Assembly: GCA_016185425.1 (NCBI GenBank)
Contig: JACPNQ010000019.1
Span: 62,001 to 126,000, forward strand
DNA: 64,000 nucleotides
Direction: 5' to 3'
Source: Acidobacteriota bacterium
GTDB lineage: Bacteria; Acidobacteriota; Terriglobia; Bryobacterales; Bryobacteraceae
Part shown: one piece after another, positions 27,175-34,689 of the stretch
Numbering within the stretch: position 1 is the stretch's first letter
Layout: each line of letters starts with the position of its first letter
The notes under the pieces: model-generated
Seen by the model: only the letters and a program-made list of their open reading frames with translations
The model's database searches: none
Told to the model about the DNA's origin: nothing
Translations under genes and position numbers: made by a program

Positions 27175-28092
27175 ATGAAACTCGCCAGCCGAAGATCGTT
27201 CCTGGGATCCATTCCCGCCGCCGCTCTAGTGGGTGTAGCCGCGCAGCCTCCTGCGGGAGACGGATTGCCGAATCGCCCGAAAGTGCCCGGTATGTTGAGC
27301 CTCCATGCACGCCGGCGTACCAAAGAGGCAGGACCGTCCGAAAAGATCCTCCAATGGCCCGTGGCCCGCACGGCGATCATCATCTGCGACATGTGGGACA
27401 CGCATACCTGCGGCATGTCGGCGCAGCGTGTCGCGTTGATGGCGCCTCGGATGAATCAGGTGGTCAGCGCCGCTCGCAGCCTGGGTGTAATGATCATCCA
27501 TGCGCCGAGCGACACGATGAAATACTACGAAGGCACTCCCTGGCGGGAGCGGATGCGCAGGGCCCCCGCCGTGGCGTCTCCGTTCCCGATCCTCGCACGA
27601 TGTCCGCGCGTCCCGGATGAGGAACGCGACTTCCCCATTGATGACTCCGCCGGCGGCTGCGACGACCCGATCGTAAACCGGAGCGAAGGGCCTCCATATC
27701 CCTGGTCCCGTGAGCACCCGGCCATCGACATCGTGGGCTTCGACGGCGTTAGCGAGAGTGGCCAGGAAATCTACAACTTCTGCAAGCGGGAAGGCATCGA
27801 CAAGATTGTCCTGATGGGGGTCCATACGAACATCTGCATATTGAATCGCGGATTCGGGACACGGCAATTCACCCGGCTCGGTTTCGAAGTCGTGCTGGCA
27901 CGAGATCTTACCGACTCCATGTACGATCCCCGCACCCGCCCATTTGTCAGTCACGCGCGCGGAACGGAGTTGGTGATCGAACATATCGAAACGATGTGGT
28001 GCCCATCGATCCTCAGCGAGGATCTGAGGCAGGTCATTCCGGGCTCGGCCGATCCGCAGCACGGCGGAAAAGGGAAGCGAACGGCGCGATAG
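27175..28092 (+). CDS. Tat-exported isochorismatase-like cysteine hydrolase
   Basis: A 305-residue protein with a Tat signal (SRRSFLGSIPAAALVGVAA). The mature domain is isochorismatase-like: first strand with Asp in AIIICDMWDTHTCG, and the nucleophile Cys in VLMGVHTNICIL (about residue 222), followed by a late strand GFEVVLARDLTDSMYDP. Members hydrolyse amides or isochorismate; here export suggests an extracellular amide substrate. A strong AGGAGG ribosome site precedes the ATG. It ends near a possible terminator at 28105. Confidence 0.83.
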   Translation: MKLASRRSFLGSIPAAALVGVAAQPPAGDGLPNRPKVPGMLSLHARRRTKEAGPSEKILQWPVARTAIIICDMWDTHTCGMSAQRVALMAPRMNQVVSAARSLGVMIIHAPSDTMKYYEGTPWRERMRRAPAVASPFPILARCPRVPDEERDFPIDDSAGGCDDPIVNRSEGPPYPWSREHPAIDIVGFDGVSESGQEIYNFCKREGIDKIVLMGVHTNICILNRGFGTRQFTRLGFEVVLARDLTDSMYDPRTRPFVSHARGTELVIEHIETMWCPSILSEDLRQVIPGSADPQHGGKGKRTAR

Positions 28093-28104
28093 TTCGAGTC
28101 CGCT

Positions 28105-28131
28105 CTCACAGTAAAGAGTGAGGTTTTCTTT
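28105..28131 (+). terminator. possible intrinsic terminator after the isochorismatase-like gene
   Basis: CTCAC (28105-28109) and GTGAG (28118-28122) form a 5-bp stem with an 8-nt loop, followed by GTTTTCTTTTC. The stem is short, so strength is uncertain. It lies between convergent genes. Confidence 0.4.
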
Positions 28132-28620
28132 TCACTCCAAGGTCGCAGCCAACGTCGGCAGGATCAGCGAACGGAACAAGTCGTTGATTTCCTCGGGAGG
28201 AAGTGGGCTTCTATTCTCGACCCACCAATTCAGCACGAGAATGAATGTCGAGGCCACATACTGTGCGAAAAGATCCGGCGGCATCTGCGCCGGTTTTTTC
28301 CGCCGTCCTTGAAAGTCTTTGCTCACGTCGCCGGCAATCCTTTCAGCAAGCACCCTCTGAAGGTGCTCATGGATGATGGCTCGACCCCTGGACCCGATCA
28401 TCGCCTCGCCAATGCGTCGCTGCTGGCGGATGTGCTCGAAGATCGGAAGGCCGAAGGAAATGACTTTTTCGTACCGTTTTGCCGTGGATGGCAGTCCCGC
28501 CGGATGAACGGAGCGGAGCATGTCACGCATTCCGCTGACAAGCAACTCGTCTTTGTCGCGGAAGTGCATGTAAAAAGTTGATCTGCCAACGTTGGCGCGA
28601 TCCAGAATCTCCTTCACCAC
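28132..28620 (-). pseudogene. TetR-type regulator lacking its N-terminus
   Basis: The frame from 28620 downward reads VVKEILDRANVGRSTFYMHFRDKDELL, the second half of a TetR helix-turn-helix, and continues through a ligand-binding domain (FEHIRQQRRIGEAMIG, FILVLNWWVENRSPLPPEEINDLFR) to a normal end. About 30 residues that form helix 1 and most of helix 2 are missing: to the right of 28620 the DNA matches another gene family on the other strand. A GTG at 28620 could start a truncated product. The longer open frame to 28920 runs antisense over the next gene and is not credible. It probably no longer binds DNA. Confidence 0.7.
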
Positions 28621-28776
28621 AATGGAGTGGATGCGGATTGCGAGAGAGTGATCTTTGCGATTGCCGCCAGGCGCCTTATCGGGCCGAAGGGCGTGGTGTA
28701 CGGAATTGATGCGTCGCTGGCGATGATTGCCAGGGTGCGTAACAAGGCCGGGCGGATGGCCGCATCCCCGTTCTAA
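28621..28776 (+). pseudogene. fragment of a SAM-dependent methyltransferase
   Basis: In the frame ending at TAA 28774-28776 the DNA encodes VIFAIAARRLIGPKGVVYG then IDASLAMIARVRNKAG. This matches the region just after motif I in UbiE/ArsM-like methyltransferases, where GPKGxVYGIDASxxMIxxARxKA is common. No motif I, no start codon in the right place and no downstream part exist. The fragment is only about 45-50 codons and begins where tetR homology on the other strand stops, so it marks a recombination junction. Confidence 0.6.
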
Positions 28777-28879
28777 GCGAAGCCGATTTGAACAGGGTCG
28801 AGAGTGGCGCGGTGGGACGCAGCGGCTTGCAATTTGTTCCCGCCGGTGAGGAGTCGGATAGGAAACGAAGAGTTCAGCG

Positions 28880-29617
28880 ATGACACCCGGCCTCCGCAAG
28901 TTCGCGCTCACTTCGCACATCAGCTTCTCGGTCGGCTGGCTCGGCGCGGTCGCGGCCTTTTTGTCTCTCGCCGTCGCAGGCCTGACCAGTCAGGATATGC
29001 AGACAGTGCGTGCCGCCTATCTCGCGATGGACTTGACCGCTCGGTTCGTCATCGTCCCTTTGGCATTGGCTTCGCTGCTTACCGGGATTGTCCAGTCACT
29101 GGGCACCCAATGGGGACTGTTCCGGCACCGTTGGGTGCTGGCGAAACTCCTGATAACCGTTCTTGCCACCATCGTCTTGCTGGTCAAGATGGCGCTGATT
29201 GGCTCGGCAACACACCTGGCCGGAGCGGCGACATTGGCCAGTGCCGATCTTCGCGTAGCGGGGACGCAACTGGTGGTCCACGCCTCCGGCGGCTTGCTGG
29301 TATTGCTCGTGACCGCGTTACTCTCTGTGTACAAGCCATGGGGCCTAACGCGCTACGGGCGGCGCAAGCGGCAGGAGCGTCGTGAGAGTGCCGGTCTGAT
29401 CAACCTTTCCCCAATCATGACGGCAGAACATCGCATGGCCCCGCGGACCCCGGAAGACACGTCCATGTCGACCCCGCTCGTGCATGCTGATCCAGCCAAA
29501 GAGCAGCTCTGCCGCGGTCTCCCCTCAAAACTCAAGATCTTCCTCGCCGTCATCGGTGTAATCATGCTGGGATTCGTCATATTGCACCTGACTGGTCATA
29601 ATCTTCACGGTCACTGA
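28880..29617 (+). CDS. DUF2269-like integral membrane protein
   Basis: A 245-residue protein with four hydrophobic helices in the first 155 residues (SFSVGWLGAVAAFLSLAVAGL, ARFVIVPLALASLLTGIVQ, KLLITVLATIVLLVKMALIG, LVVHASGGLLVLLVTALLSVY) and one at the C-terminus, ending in a His-rich HNLHGH. The first part resembles DUF2269-type proteins, sometimes with haem-binding His. It probably belongs to the same acquired segment as the tetR remnant and might have been its target. Function unknown. Confidence 0.75.
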   Translation: MTPGLRKFALTSHISFSVGWLGAVAAFLSLAVAGLTSQDMQTVRAAYLAMDLTARFVIVPLALASLLTGIVQSLGTQWGLFRHRWVLAKLLITVLATIVLLVKMALIGSATHLAGAATLASADLRVAGTQLVVHASGGLLVLLVTALLSVYKPWGLTRYGRRKRQERRESAGLINLSPIMTAEHRMAPRTPEDTSMSTPLVHADPAKEQLCRGLPSKLKIFLAVIGVIMLGFVILHLTGHNLHGH

Positions 29618-29736
29618 TTCTGCCAGCCTTCAGTGCCAGGGCTCCGTGCACGCCGGCGACGACTTCCGTTTTGCCTCGTCGTCTTGTGACCAAGGAGCAC
29701 AGGACACCAAAACAACGAGTGCTGCTCTGCCCTGTT

Positions 29737-31035
29737 TCATGGTCCCTCCGGCTTCTGCAAATGGCTCGTCCGGCTTCTCGCCGGATGGGTTTCGCACATC
29801 ACGACTGCGACGACGAGGCCCGAGGCTACCGTGAGGCCTCCGATGCTCGCGATGGCCGGCGTCATTCCGAAGCGGTCCGCAAGCGACCCCGCAAGCAGTG
29901 CTCCCAGCGCGTAGCCGCCGTCACGCCAGAGTCGATAGACGCCCACCGATGATGCCCGCCAACGGGGATGCGCGACGTCCCCGATAGCAGCGAGGAGTGT
30001 GGGGTAGACCATTGCGGTTCCCAAGCCCAGCATTGACGCGCACAAGGCCCAGCAAAAGAAGCCGCTGGTCAGGACAAGCGCGATGATACTTACGCCCTGC
30101 AGCAGCATGCCGCTGGCAATGAGTGTTTTGCGTCCGGCGCGATCCGAGAGCGCGCCCGTGCCAAGTTGCGTCAAGCCCCACACCGCCGGGTACACTGCGC
30201 TCAACAAGCTGATGTCTTTGAGGGGGAGTCCACGTGCCGCGAAGTAGAGGGGAAAGAGTCCCCATGCCATGCCGTCGTTGAGGTTGTTGATCATCCCGGC
30301 TTGACTCACCGAGAAGAGCGCGCGGTCCTTCCAGCTCGTGAGCCAAAAGATGCTTCCGAACGAGCGCGTCTCGGTACTCAGGGGCTGGGCCTTGACTTCC
30401 TGGCGCACGTGGTCGAGCGTCTCGCGAACGGTGAAGACGGACAAGAGAAGACCCGCAAGGGCGGAAACCCCACCGATAACGAGCGGAGCGCTGCGCAAGC
30501 CGAAGGCGCTGGCGAGATAGCCGGAACCCAATGCCGCAAGCGAGAGGGCAAGATAGCCCGACGCCTCGTTGAGCCCCATCGCCAGGCCACGGTTGTTCGG
30601 CCCAACAAGGTCAATCTTCATGATCACCGTGGTGGACCAGCACAGACCTTGATTGAGCCCCAGAAGCACGTTGGCAATGACAATCCACTGCCACGACGGC
30701 GCAAAGAAAATAAGGAGGGGTATCGGCAAAGCAAGGAACCACCCGGCAACGAGGATTCGTTTGCGGCCGATGCGGTCGCTAATGCGTCCGGCAAACAAGT
30801 TCGCAAGTGCCTTGGTGAGCCCGAAGCTGACGATGAAGGAGAGAATTGCCGCGCGGGAGACCAGGCCAAACTCGCGTTCGGCAAGCAACGGGAGCACGAC
30901 GCGCTCCATACCGGCCATGGACCCGACAAACGCATTTACGACGACAAGCAGGGAAAACTGCTCCCAGTTCTCGCGAAGCCCGAGTTTGATGTCGGCGCGA
31001 TCGGTGAGCGTGGGGTCGTTATCAGGAGATGGCAC
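29737..31035 (-). CDS. MFS transporter, last gene of the ArsR-rhodanese operon
   Basis: A 432-residue protein with 12 predicted helices; the loop 2-3 motif is AGRISDRIGRKRI and the loop 8-9 motif is TGALSDRAGRKTL. I start it at GTG 31035, overlapping the end of the rhodanese-MBL gene by 14 bp, which fits coupling; the open frame goes on upstream but there it is antisense shadow of that gene. Its place after two rhodanese-containing proteins suggests export or uptake of a sulfur compound or metalloid, but the protein family does not say which. Confidence 0.85.
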   Translation of the reverse strand: MPSPDNDPTLTDRADIKLGLRENWEQFSLLVVVNAFVGSMAGMERVVLPLLAEREFGLVSRAAILSFIVSFGLTKALANLFAGRISDRIGRKRILVAGWFLALPIPLLIFFAPSWQWIVIANVLLGLNQGLCWSTTVIMKIDLVGPNNRGLAMGLNEASGYLALSLAALGSGYLASAFGLRSAPLVIGGVSALAGLLLSVFTVRETLDHVRQEVKAQPLSTETRSFGSIFWLTSWKDRALFSVSQAGMINNLNDGMAWGLFPLYFAARGLPLKDISLLSAVYPAVWGLTQLGTGALSDRAGRKTLIASGMLLQGVSIIALVLTSGFFCWALCASMLGLGTAMVYPTLLAAIGDVAHPRWRASSVGVYRLWRDGGYALGALLAGSLADRFGMTPAIASIGGLTVASGLVVAVVMCETHPARSRTSHLQKPEGP

Positions 31036-32128
31036 AACGGTTTGCCCCCGCCTCAAGGTCGGTCGGATCACCCTCGGGCAGCACGCCCGCCTCGTTCCAC
31101 TCGACGATGCGCGTATGGTTCGGGGGTGCCGGCGGGATGCGCGCAAGGATGCGCTCGACAAACCCTTCCTCGCAAGCGAGCCAGTCCCGGAGCCGCCCGG
31201 CAACGTCGCCAAGGCAAGCAACCAACGGCACGCCGTCAAACCAGACCGGTTCGCTCGCATGTCCCGGAAGGACGAGCACTTCCGGGACATCCGCAAGCAG
31301 TCGTTTGAGCGTGTGATACAAGAGCCGGGCACGCTCGCGCGCCTCGTCGGCGTCCGCGTGCAGATCGGGTCTGCCGACACCGGAGAGAAACAGCGTGTCA
31401 CCAGTGAAGAGTGCGGCCCTGTTGACGGCGTAGGAAGTGCTTTCCAAGGTGTGACCGGGACACGCTACCGCCGCGAGCGTCACCGCGCCGAACGTCACGG
31501 TATCGCCGTGAGCAAAGCGTGTGAAGGGGAAATGCACTCGCTCTTGAGGAGGAAGGAGCAGCGTCGCCCCGGCCTCTGTTGCCAAGGCGCGTGAGCGCGA
31601 CAGATGATCCGCGTGCACATGGGTGTCGAGCACATAGCGGATACACCACCCGTGCTCGGAGGCAAGGGTCAGGTAAATGCTTGGTGGCAATGAAGCATCA
31701 AGAACGAATGCCTCCCCCTGCGATCCGACCAGGTACGAAAGGCACCCTTTCCCCGTCCGGCGAATTTGGATGACCCGTATACGTTCGTCGGCGACCGGAA
31801 CTGCCGCCGTGTTCCACGCAAGGCTCCACGACTTCATACCACCGTCGAGAAAGAGCGCCTCAAAACCGCGCGCCTGGAGCGCCTGCGCCGCGGCCTGGCT
31901 CACAACTCCCATGTTGCAGATCGTCACCACCGGACACACCACAGGGAGGACCGCATCGGCAAGGGCGCCATGTCTCCCCTGCTTCAGGTCGTTGTACGCG
32001 TCGATGTGGATACTGCCTGGAATCGACCACTGCGCCCTGTCCTCGCGCGTACGAATATCGAGCACGGTGACCGGCTTCGCGGCCACCAGCCATTCCCGCA
32101 GTCCTTCGGCAGTAATCGACTTGCTCAC
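31022..32128 (-). CDS. rhodanese and metallo-beta-lactamase fold protein (persulfide dioxygenase-like)
   Basis: A 368-residue protein of two domains. Residues 1-105 are a rhodanese with the active Cys in VVTICNMGVVSQAAA. The rest is an MBL fold with THVHADHLSRSRALA, then PGHTLESTSYAV, LFTGDTLFLSGVGRPDL and VLPGHASE, the ligand pattern of ETHE1-type persulfide dioxygenases and glyoxalase II. The usual fused order is MBL then rhodanese; here the rhodanese comes first. Likely role: oxidise or transfer sulfane sulfur. Start GTG 32128 overlaps the arsR-rhodanese stop by 4 bp (GTGA). Confidence 0.85.
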   Translation of the reverse strand: MSKSITAEGLREWLVAAKPVTVLDIRTREDRAQWSIPGSIHIDAYNDLKQGRHGALADAVLPVVCPVVTICNMGVVSQAAAQALQARGFEALFLDGGMKSWSLAWNTAAVPVADERIRVIQIRRTGKGCLSYLVGSQGEAFVLDASLPPSIYLTLASEHGWCIRYVLDTHVHADHLSRSRALATEAGATLLLPPQERVHFPFTRFAHGDTVTFGAVTLAAVACPGHTLESTSYAVNRAALFTGDTLFLSGVGRPDLHADADEARERARLLYHTLKRLLADVPEVLVLPGHASEPVWFDGVPLVACLGDVAGRLRDWLACEEGFVERILARIPPAPPNHTRIVEWNEAGVLPEGDPTDLEAGANRCAIS

Positions 32129-32820
32129 GATTGCGCTCCCGTTGCGGTGGGCAAGCCTTGCATCTTCCACTCGGGAAACCCGTTCTGCAATCGATACGCT
32201 TGGTAACCGTGCTTGCGCAGCAACCCCACGGCGTCATCGGCGAAAACACAATACGGCCCCCGGCAGTACGCAACGATTGTGCTTCGCTGGGGGATCTCCT
32301 TCAGCCGCTGTTCCAGCATCGTGATCGGAATGGACCTTGCTGCCGCGATGTGTCCGGCGCGAAACTCCTCCTCGGGCCGCACATCAAGGACCACAACATC
32401 GTTCGTCCTCAGACGAGCGATCAACTGGTCGTTCGTGATCGCTTCGAGCGCCCGGCGGTCTTTCAAATAGGTTTCGACCACCCGCGACACCTCCGCGAGC
32501 CGCGCTTCGCCAAGCTGACGAAACGACAGCCAAAGACGCAAGACCTGCTCATCGGCCAATCGATACCGGGAAAAGAGTCCGTCGCGGCGTACCGCGACGA
32601 GTTGCGCGGCGCGAAGTATCTGGAGGTGTTGCGAGCAGTTCGCAACGGAAAGCGCCGCCTCACTGGCAAGCTCCTCAACGGAGCGCTCGCGCTGTGCAAG
32701 CAACTCCAAAAGCTCGAGCCGGCGCCCGCTCGAGAGCGCCTTGCCAATCCGCGCAAACTGCTCGAAGAGGTCGTCTTTAAACTGCCGTTTTACCCCTTGG
32801 CTAATCACTTCATTATTCAA
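32125..32820 (-). CDS. ArsR-family regulator with C-terminal rhodanese domain
   Basis: A 231-residue fusion. Residues 15-95 are an ArsR winged helix (LSSGRRLELLELLAQRERSVEELASEAALSVANCSQHLQIL, recognition helix VANCSQHLQIL), and 125-225 a rhodanese domain with active loop AYCRGPYCVFAD. Fusions of this type are thought to sense sulfur or metal(loid) species by cysteine chemistry and to repress their own operon. The longest start is TTG 32820; GTG 32808 is an alternative. An inverted repeat overlaps the start region. It is the first gene of a three-gene coupled operon. Confidence 0.9.
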   Translation of the reverse strand: MNNEVISQGVKRQFKDDLFEQFARIGKALSSGRRLELLELLAQRERSVEELASEAALSVANCSQHLQILRAAQLVAVRRDGLFSRYRLADEQVLRLWLSFRQLGEARLAEVSRVVETYLKDRRALEAITNDQLIARLRTNDVVVLDVRPEEEFRAGHIAAARSIPITMLEQRLKEIPQRSTIVAYCRGPYCVFADDAVGLLRKHGYQAYRLQNGFPEWKMQGLPTATGAQS

Positions 32821-32843
32821 TCAACTACTTGAATATATGTCAA
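32814..32843 (-). promoter_or_regulatory. promoter and inverted-repeat operator of the ArsR-rhodanese operon
   Basis: On the minus strand TTGACA occupies 32843-32838. An inverted repeat ATTCAA-N8-TTGAAT (32814-32833 on the plus strand) lies just downstream, covering the probable -10 and start site. This is the expected place for autorepression by an ArsR-family dimer. The -10 is ambiguous (AATAAT at 32818-32813 is one option). Confidence 0.5.
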
Positions 32844-33250
32844 TACGATCCAGCAAACCGTAGCTCCAACTTCTGCGAGAGATAGATTGCGGCTGCCGGT
32901 AACGTCCGGAGGGAAAGGGGCAAGCCTTCGTGGTTCCCCCGGGGAAAGCGGTCACTGGCGGCCAGGGAATTCGCATTGGGGTCTCGAGGCTTTGGAGCGT
33001 TTCATCGCGCGCGAGCGCTGCGCGCGTTCACGAATGCGTATTCGGAGTGCTCGCACTTGAGAGCGAGCCCGTGGATCCAAGACTATGAGCGAAATCGAGA
33101 ACCGCGCAGAATGGAATTCGAGCAACATTAACGAATGCAGTGAAAATCGATCAGGCACTCCAACATCTGACGAGTGCGATTGGCCATACGATTCAGTCCA
33201 CAGCGCGACGGAAGTTCAAGCGCGAGACTAACAGCGCCGCAGGTTGCGAA
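32844..33250. other. intergenic stretch without recognised gene
   Basis: About 400 bp between the arsR-rhodanese promoter and the convergent end of the next gene. Short open frames occur on both strands, but none resembles a known family or has a start with a ribosome site. I see no tRNA, no array and no clear hairpin. It may be the edge of the acquired segment. Confidence 0.4.
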
Positions 33251-34120
33251 CTACACCCTTTCAAACGTCAATCGTAGAAAGGACCGGGGACGGAATTCAA
33301 AGCGGATCGGTCCACGTTCCGCCCGGTCCGTTTCAAACCACAACCGGAAGCTGGACAGTTCCTTCCCCGTGTCATTCTGAATCCGCCCCTCCAACTCGGC
33401 CACGCCAGGCTCTCCATTGCTCTTTCGCGTCGTCTTCAGCCGGTGCATTTGTCCGTTGTGAACGAAGCGGGCGGTCCAGGAAGCGGCCTTGTTCCTCATC
33501 GCGCGGCTCACTGCATAGAGAAACGGACTGCACGGCTCATCGCTTGGCGATGTGCTGGCGTGCCCATGCAAATCGGAGCTGCTCGCAAACCGGGCTCGAA
33601 TGTCCGCCATAAGTTTTTCCCGCTGCCCCCACTCCGTTGCCGGTAGATCCCTTATTCTAAGCAGGTGATTGGACACCCTCCCCCGTTCGATCCGTCCGCG
33701 AATCGCCGTAAATGATACGGTTCCCGAACCATGAAGCGCCGCGCGCGCCTCGGTCAAATCCTTTTCGTTCGACGCCGTCATGAAGCCGAAGTACAGGGCC
33801 GATTCGATCGAATCGCCTGACTCGACAATCGTCTCTTCAAATACTCCCAGGCGATTCAACCCCGCCGCCCGATCGGGCAGGGATCCGGCGCCAAACTCCA
33901 GTCTCAAATGCCGCTTTCCGCTCCCCTCGCTTTCGACCGCCCGAAAATATCCACTGCCCACATTGTCGCGATGTAATAGCGGCACGGATAACAGCAATAC
34001 TGTCGCGCGCGCCCGATACTGGCACGAATAGGTACGCCCTTCTTGGTTAGGTGTCGCCTGCGCCGCCGGCGCCGCCAGCAGTGCGGCAAATCGCAATATG
34101 TCCCTCCGCTGTAGTCGCAA
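33251..34120 (-). CDS. hypothetical exported protein
   Basis: A 289-residue protein with a signal peptide that resembles a Tat leader (MRLQRRDILRFAALLAAPAAQA). The mature part is beta-rich and polar, without known motifs. A strong ribosome site AGGAGG lies 5 nt before the TTG at 34120, which decides this unusual start. It follows the small membrane protein gene by 16 bp on the same strand. Family not recognised. Confidence 0.7.
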   Translation of the reverse strand: MRLQRRDILRFAALLAAPAAQATPNQEGRTYSCQYRARATVLLLSVPLLHRDNVGSGYFRAVESEGSGKRHLRLEFGAGSLPDRAAGLNRLGVFEETIVESGDSIESALYFGFMTASNEKDLTEARAALHGSGTVSFTAIRGRIERGRVSNHLLRIRDLPATEWGQREKLMADIRARFASSSDLHGHASTSPSDEPCSPFLYAVSRAMRNKAASWTARFVHNGQMHRLKTTRKSNGEPGVAELEGRIQNDTGKELSSFRLWFETDRAERGPIRFEFRPRSFLRLTFERV

Positions 34121-34136
34121 ATGTGCCTCCTGACGT

Positions 34137-34493
34137 TCATGTACACACCCGGCCTCTTCGGAAGACGGTCGGCAGGAGGCGAAGGTCCGTCAACAAGCTA
34201 TGGCCCCCGCAGCCTGTCACCAGTATGCCTCGTCGCATTGCATGGAGATTAAACAATGTAGAAATAGCCGTGAAACAGCACGACGCTGCCATGCTCGCCC
34301 ACAGGTTTGGCGTCCCCCTCCTACTGTGGATCGCCAACTCCAGACTATGGCTAGCCGTGATCACCAGCGTCGCCGCCGTCACCATACCCTTCCATTGGGG
34401 TTCCACCTCCCGGAATGATTGCGTCAATGCCCCGTAGAAGCCGGCCGATACCGGCCGATACACGAACTCCGCCGCCATCGCCCTAAACGCCAC
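34137..34493 (-). CDS. small membrane protein of unknown function
   Basis: A 118-residue protein with hydrophobic helices around FYGALTQSFR, GMVTAATLVITASHSLELAI and ASMAASCCFTAISTLFNLHAMRRGILV. The phrase TLFNLHAMRRG after a membrane helix and HSLELAIHSRRGTP recall a group of small proteins common in Solibacter-type genomes. The start is GTG 34493; an ATG six codons later is possible. It lies 16 bp upstream of the exported protein gene, so the two probably form an operon. Confidence 0.6.
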   Translation of the reverse strand: MAFRAMAAEFVYRPVSAGFYGALTQSFREVEPQWKGMVTAATLVITASHSLELAIHSRRGTPNLWASMAASCCFTAISTLFNLHAMRRGILVTGCGGHSLLTDLRLLPTVFRRGRVCT

Positions 34494-34689
34494 GCGTTAC
34501 CCGGCGCTCAGACCTCCAATTCCACCGCCGCATCAATAGCTCACCCGGGTTACGCGGCAAGCCGCGGAACACGTGTTCGATTGTCTGCATAAAAACAAAT
34601 CCTGCGGGATTTGTTCTATCCGAAACTACAGGCGGATCCGGCTAAAGCCGATTGCGGATCGGTGAATGTTCAATGAAGCGAACACCGGC

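Noticed and set aside
28621..28920. Extension of the tetR frame up to ATG 28920
   Set aside because: It is antisense to the start of the DUF2269-like gene and to the methyltransferase fragment and encodes a low-complexity, unlikely sequence.
30166..31308. A 380-codon plus-strand frame over the MFS and rhodanese-MBL genes
   Set aside because: Antisense shadow; composition unlike a protein and it crosses two well-supported genes.
34441..34460. A tandem repeat of CCGGCCGATA
   Set aside because: Only two units and inside a coding frame; no further copies seen.
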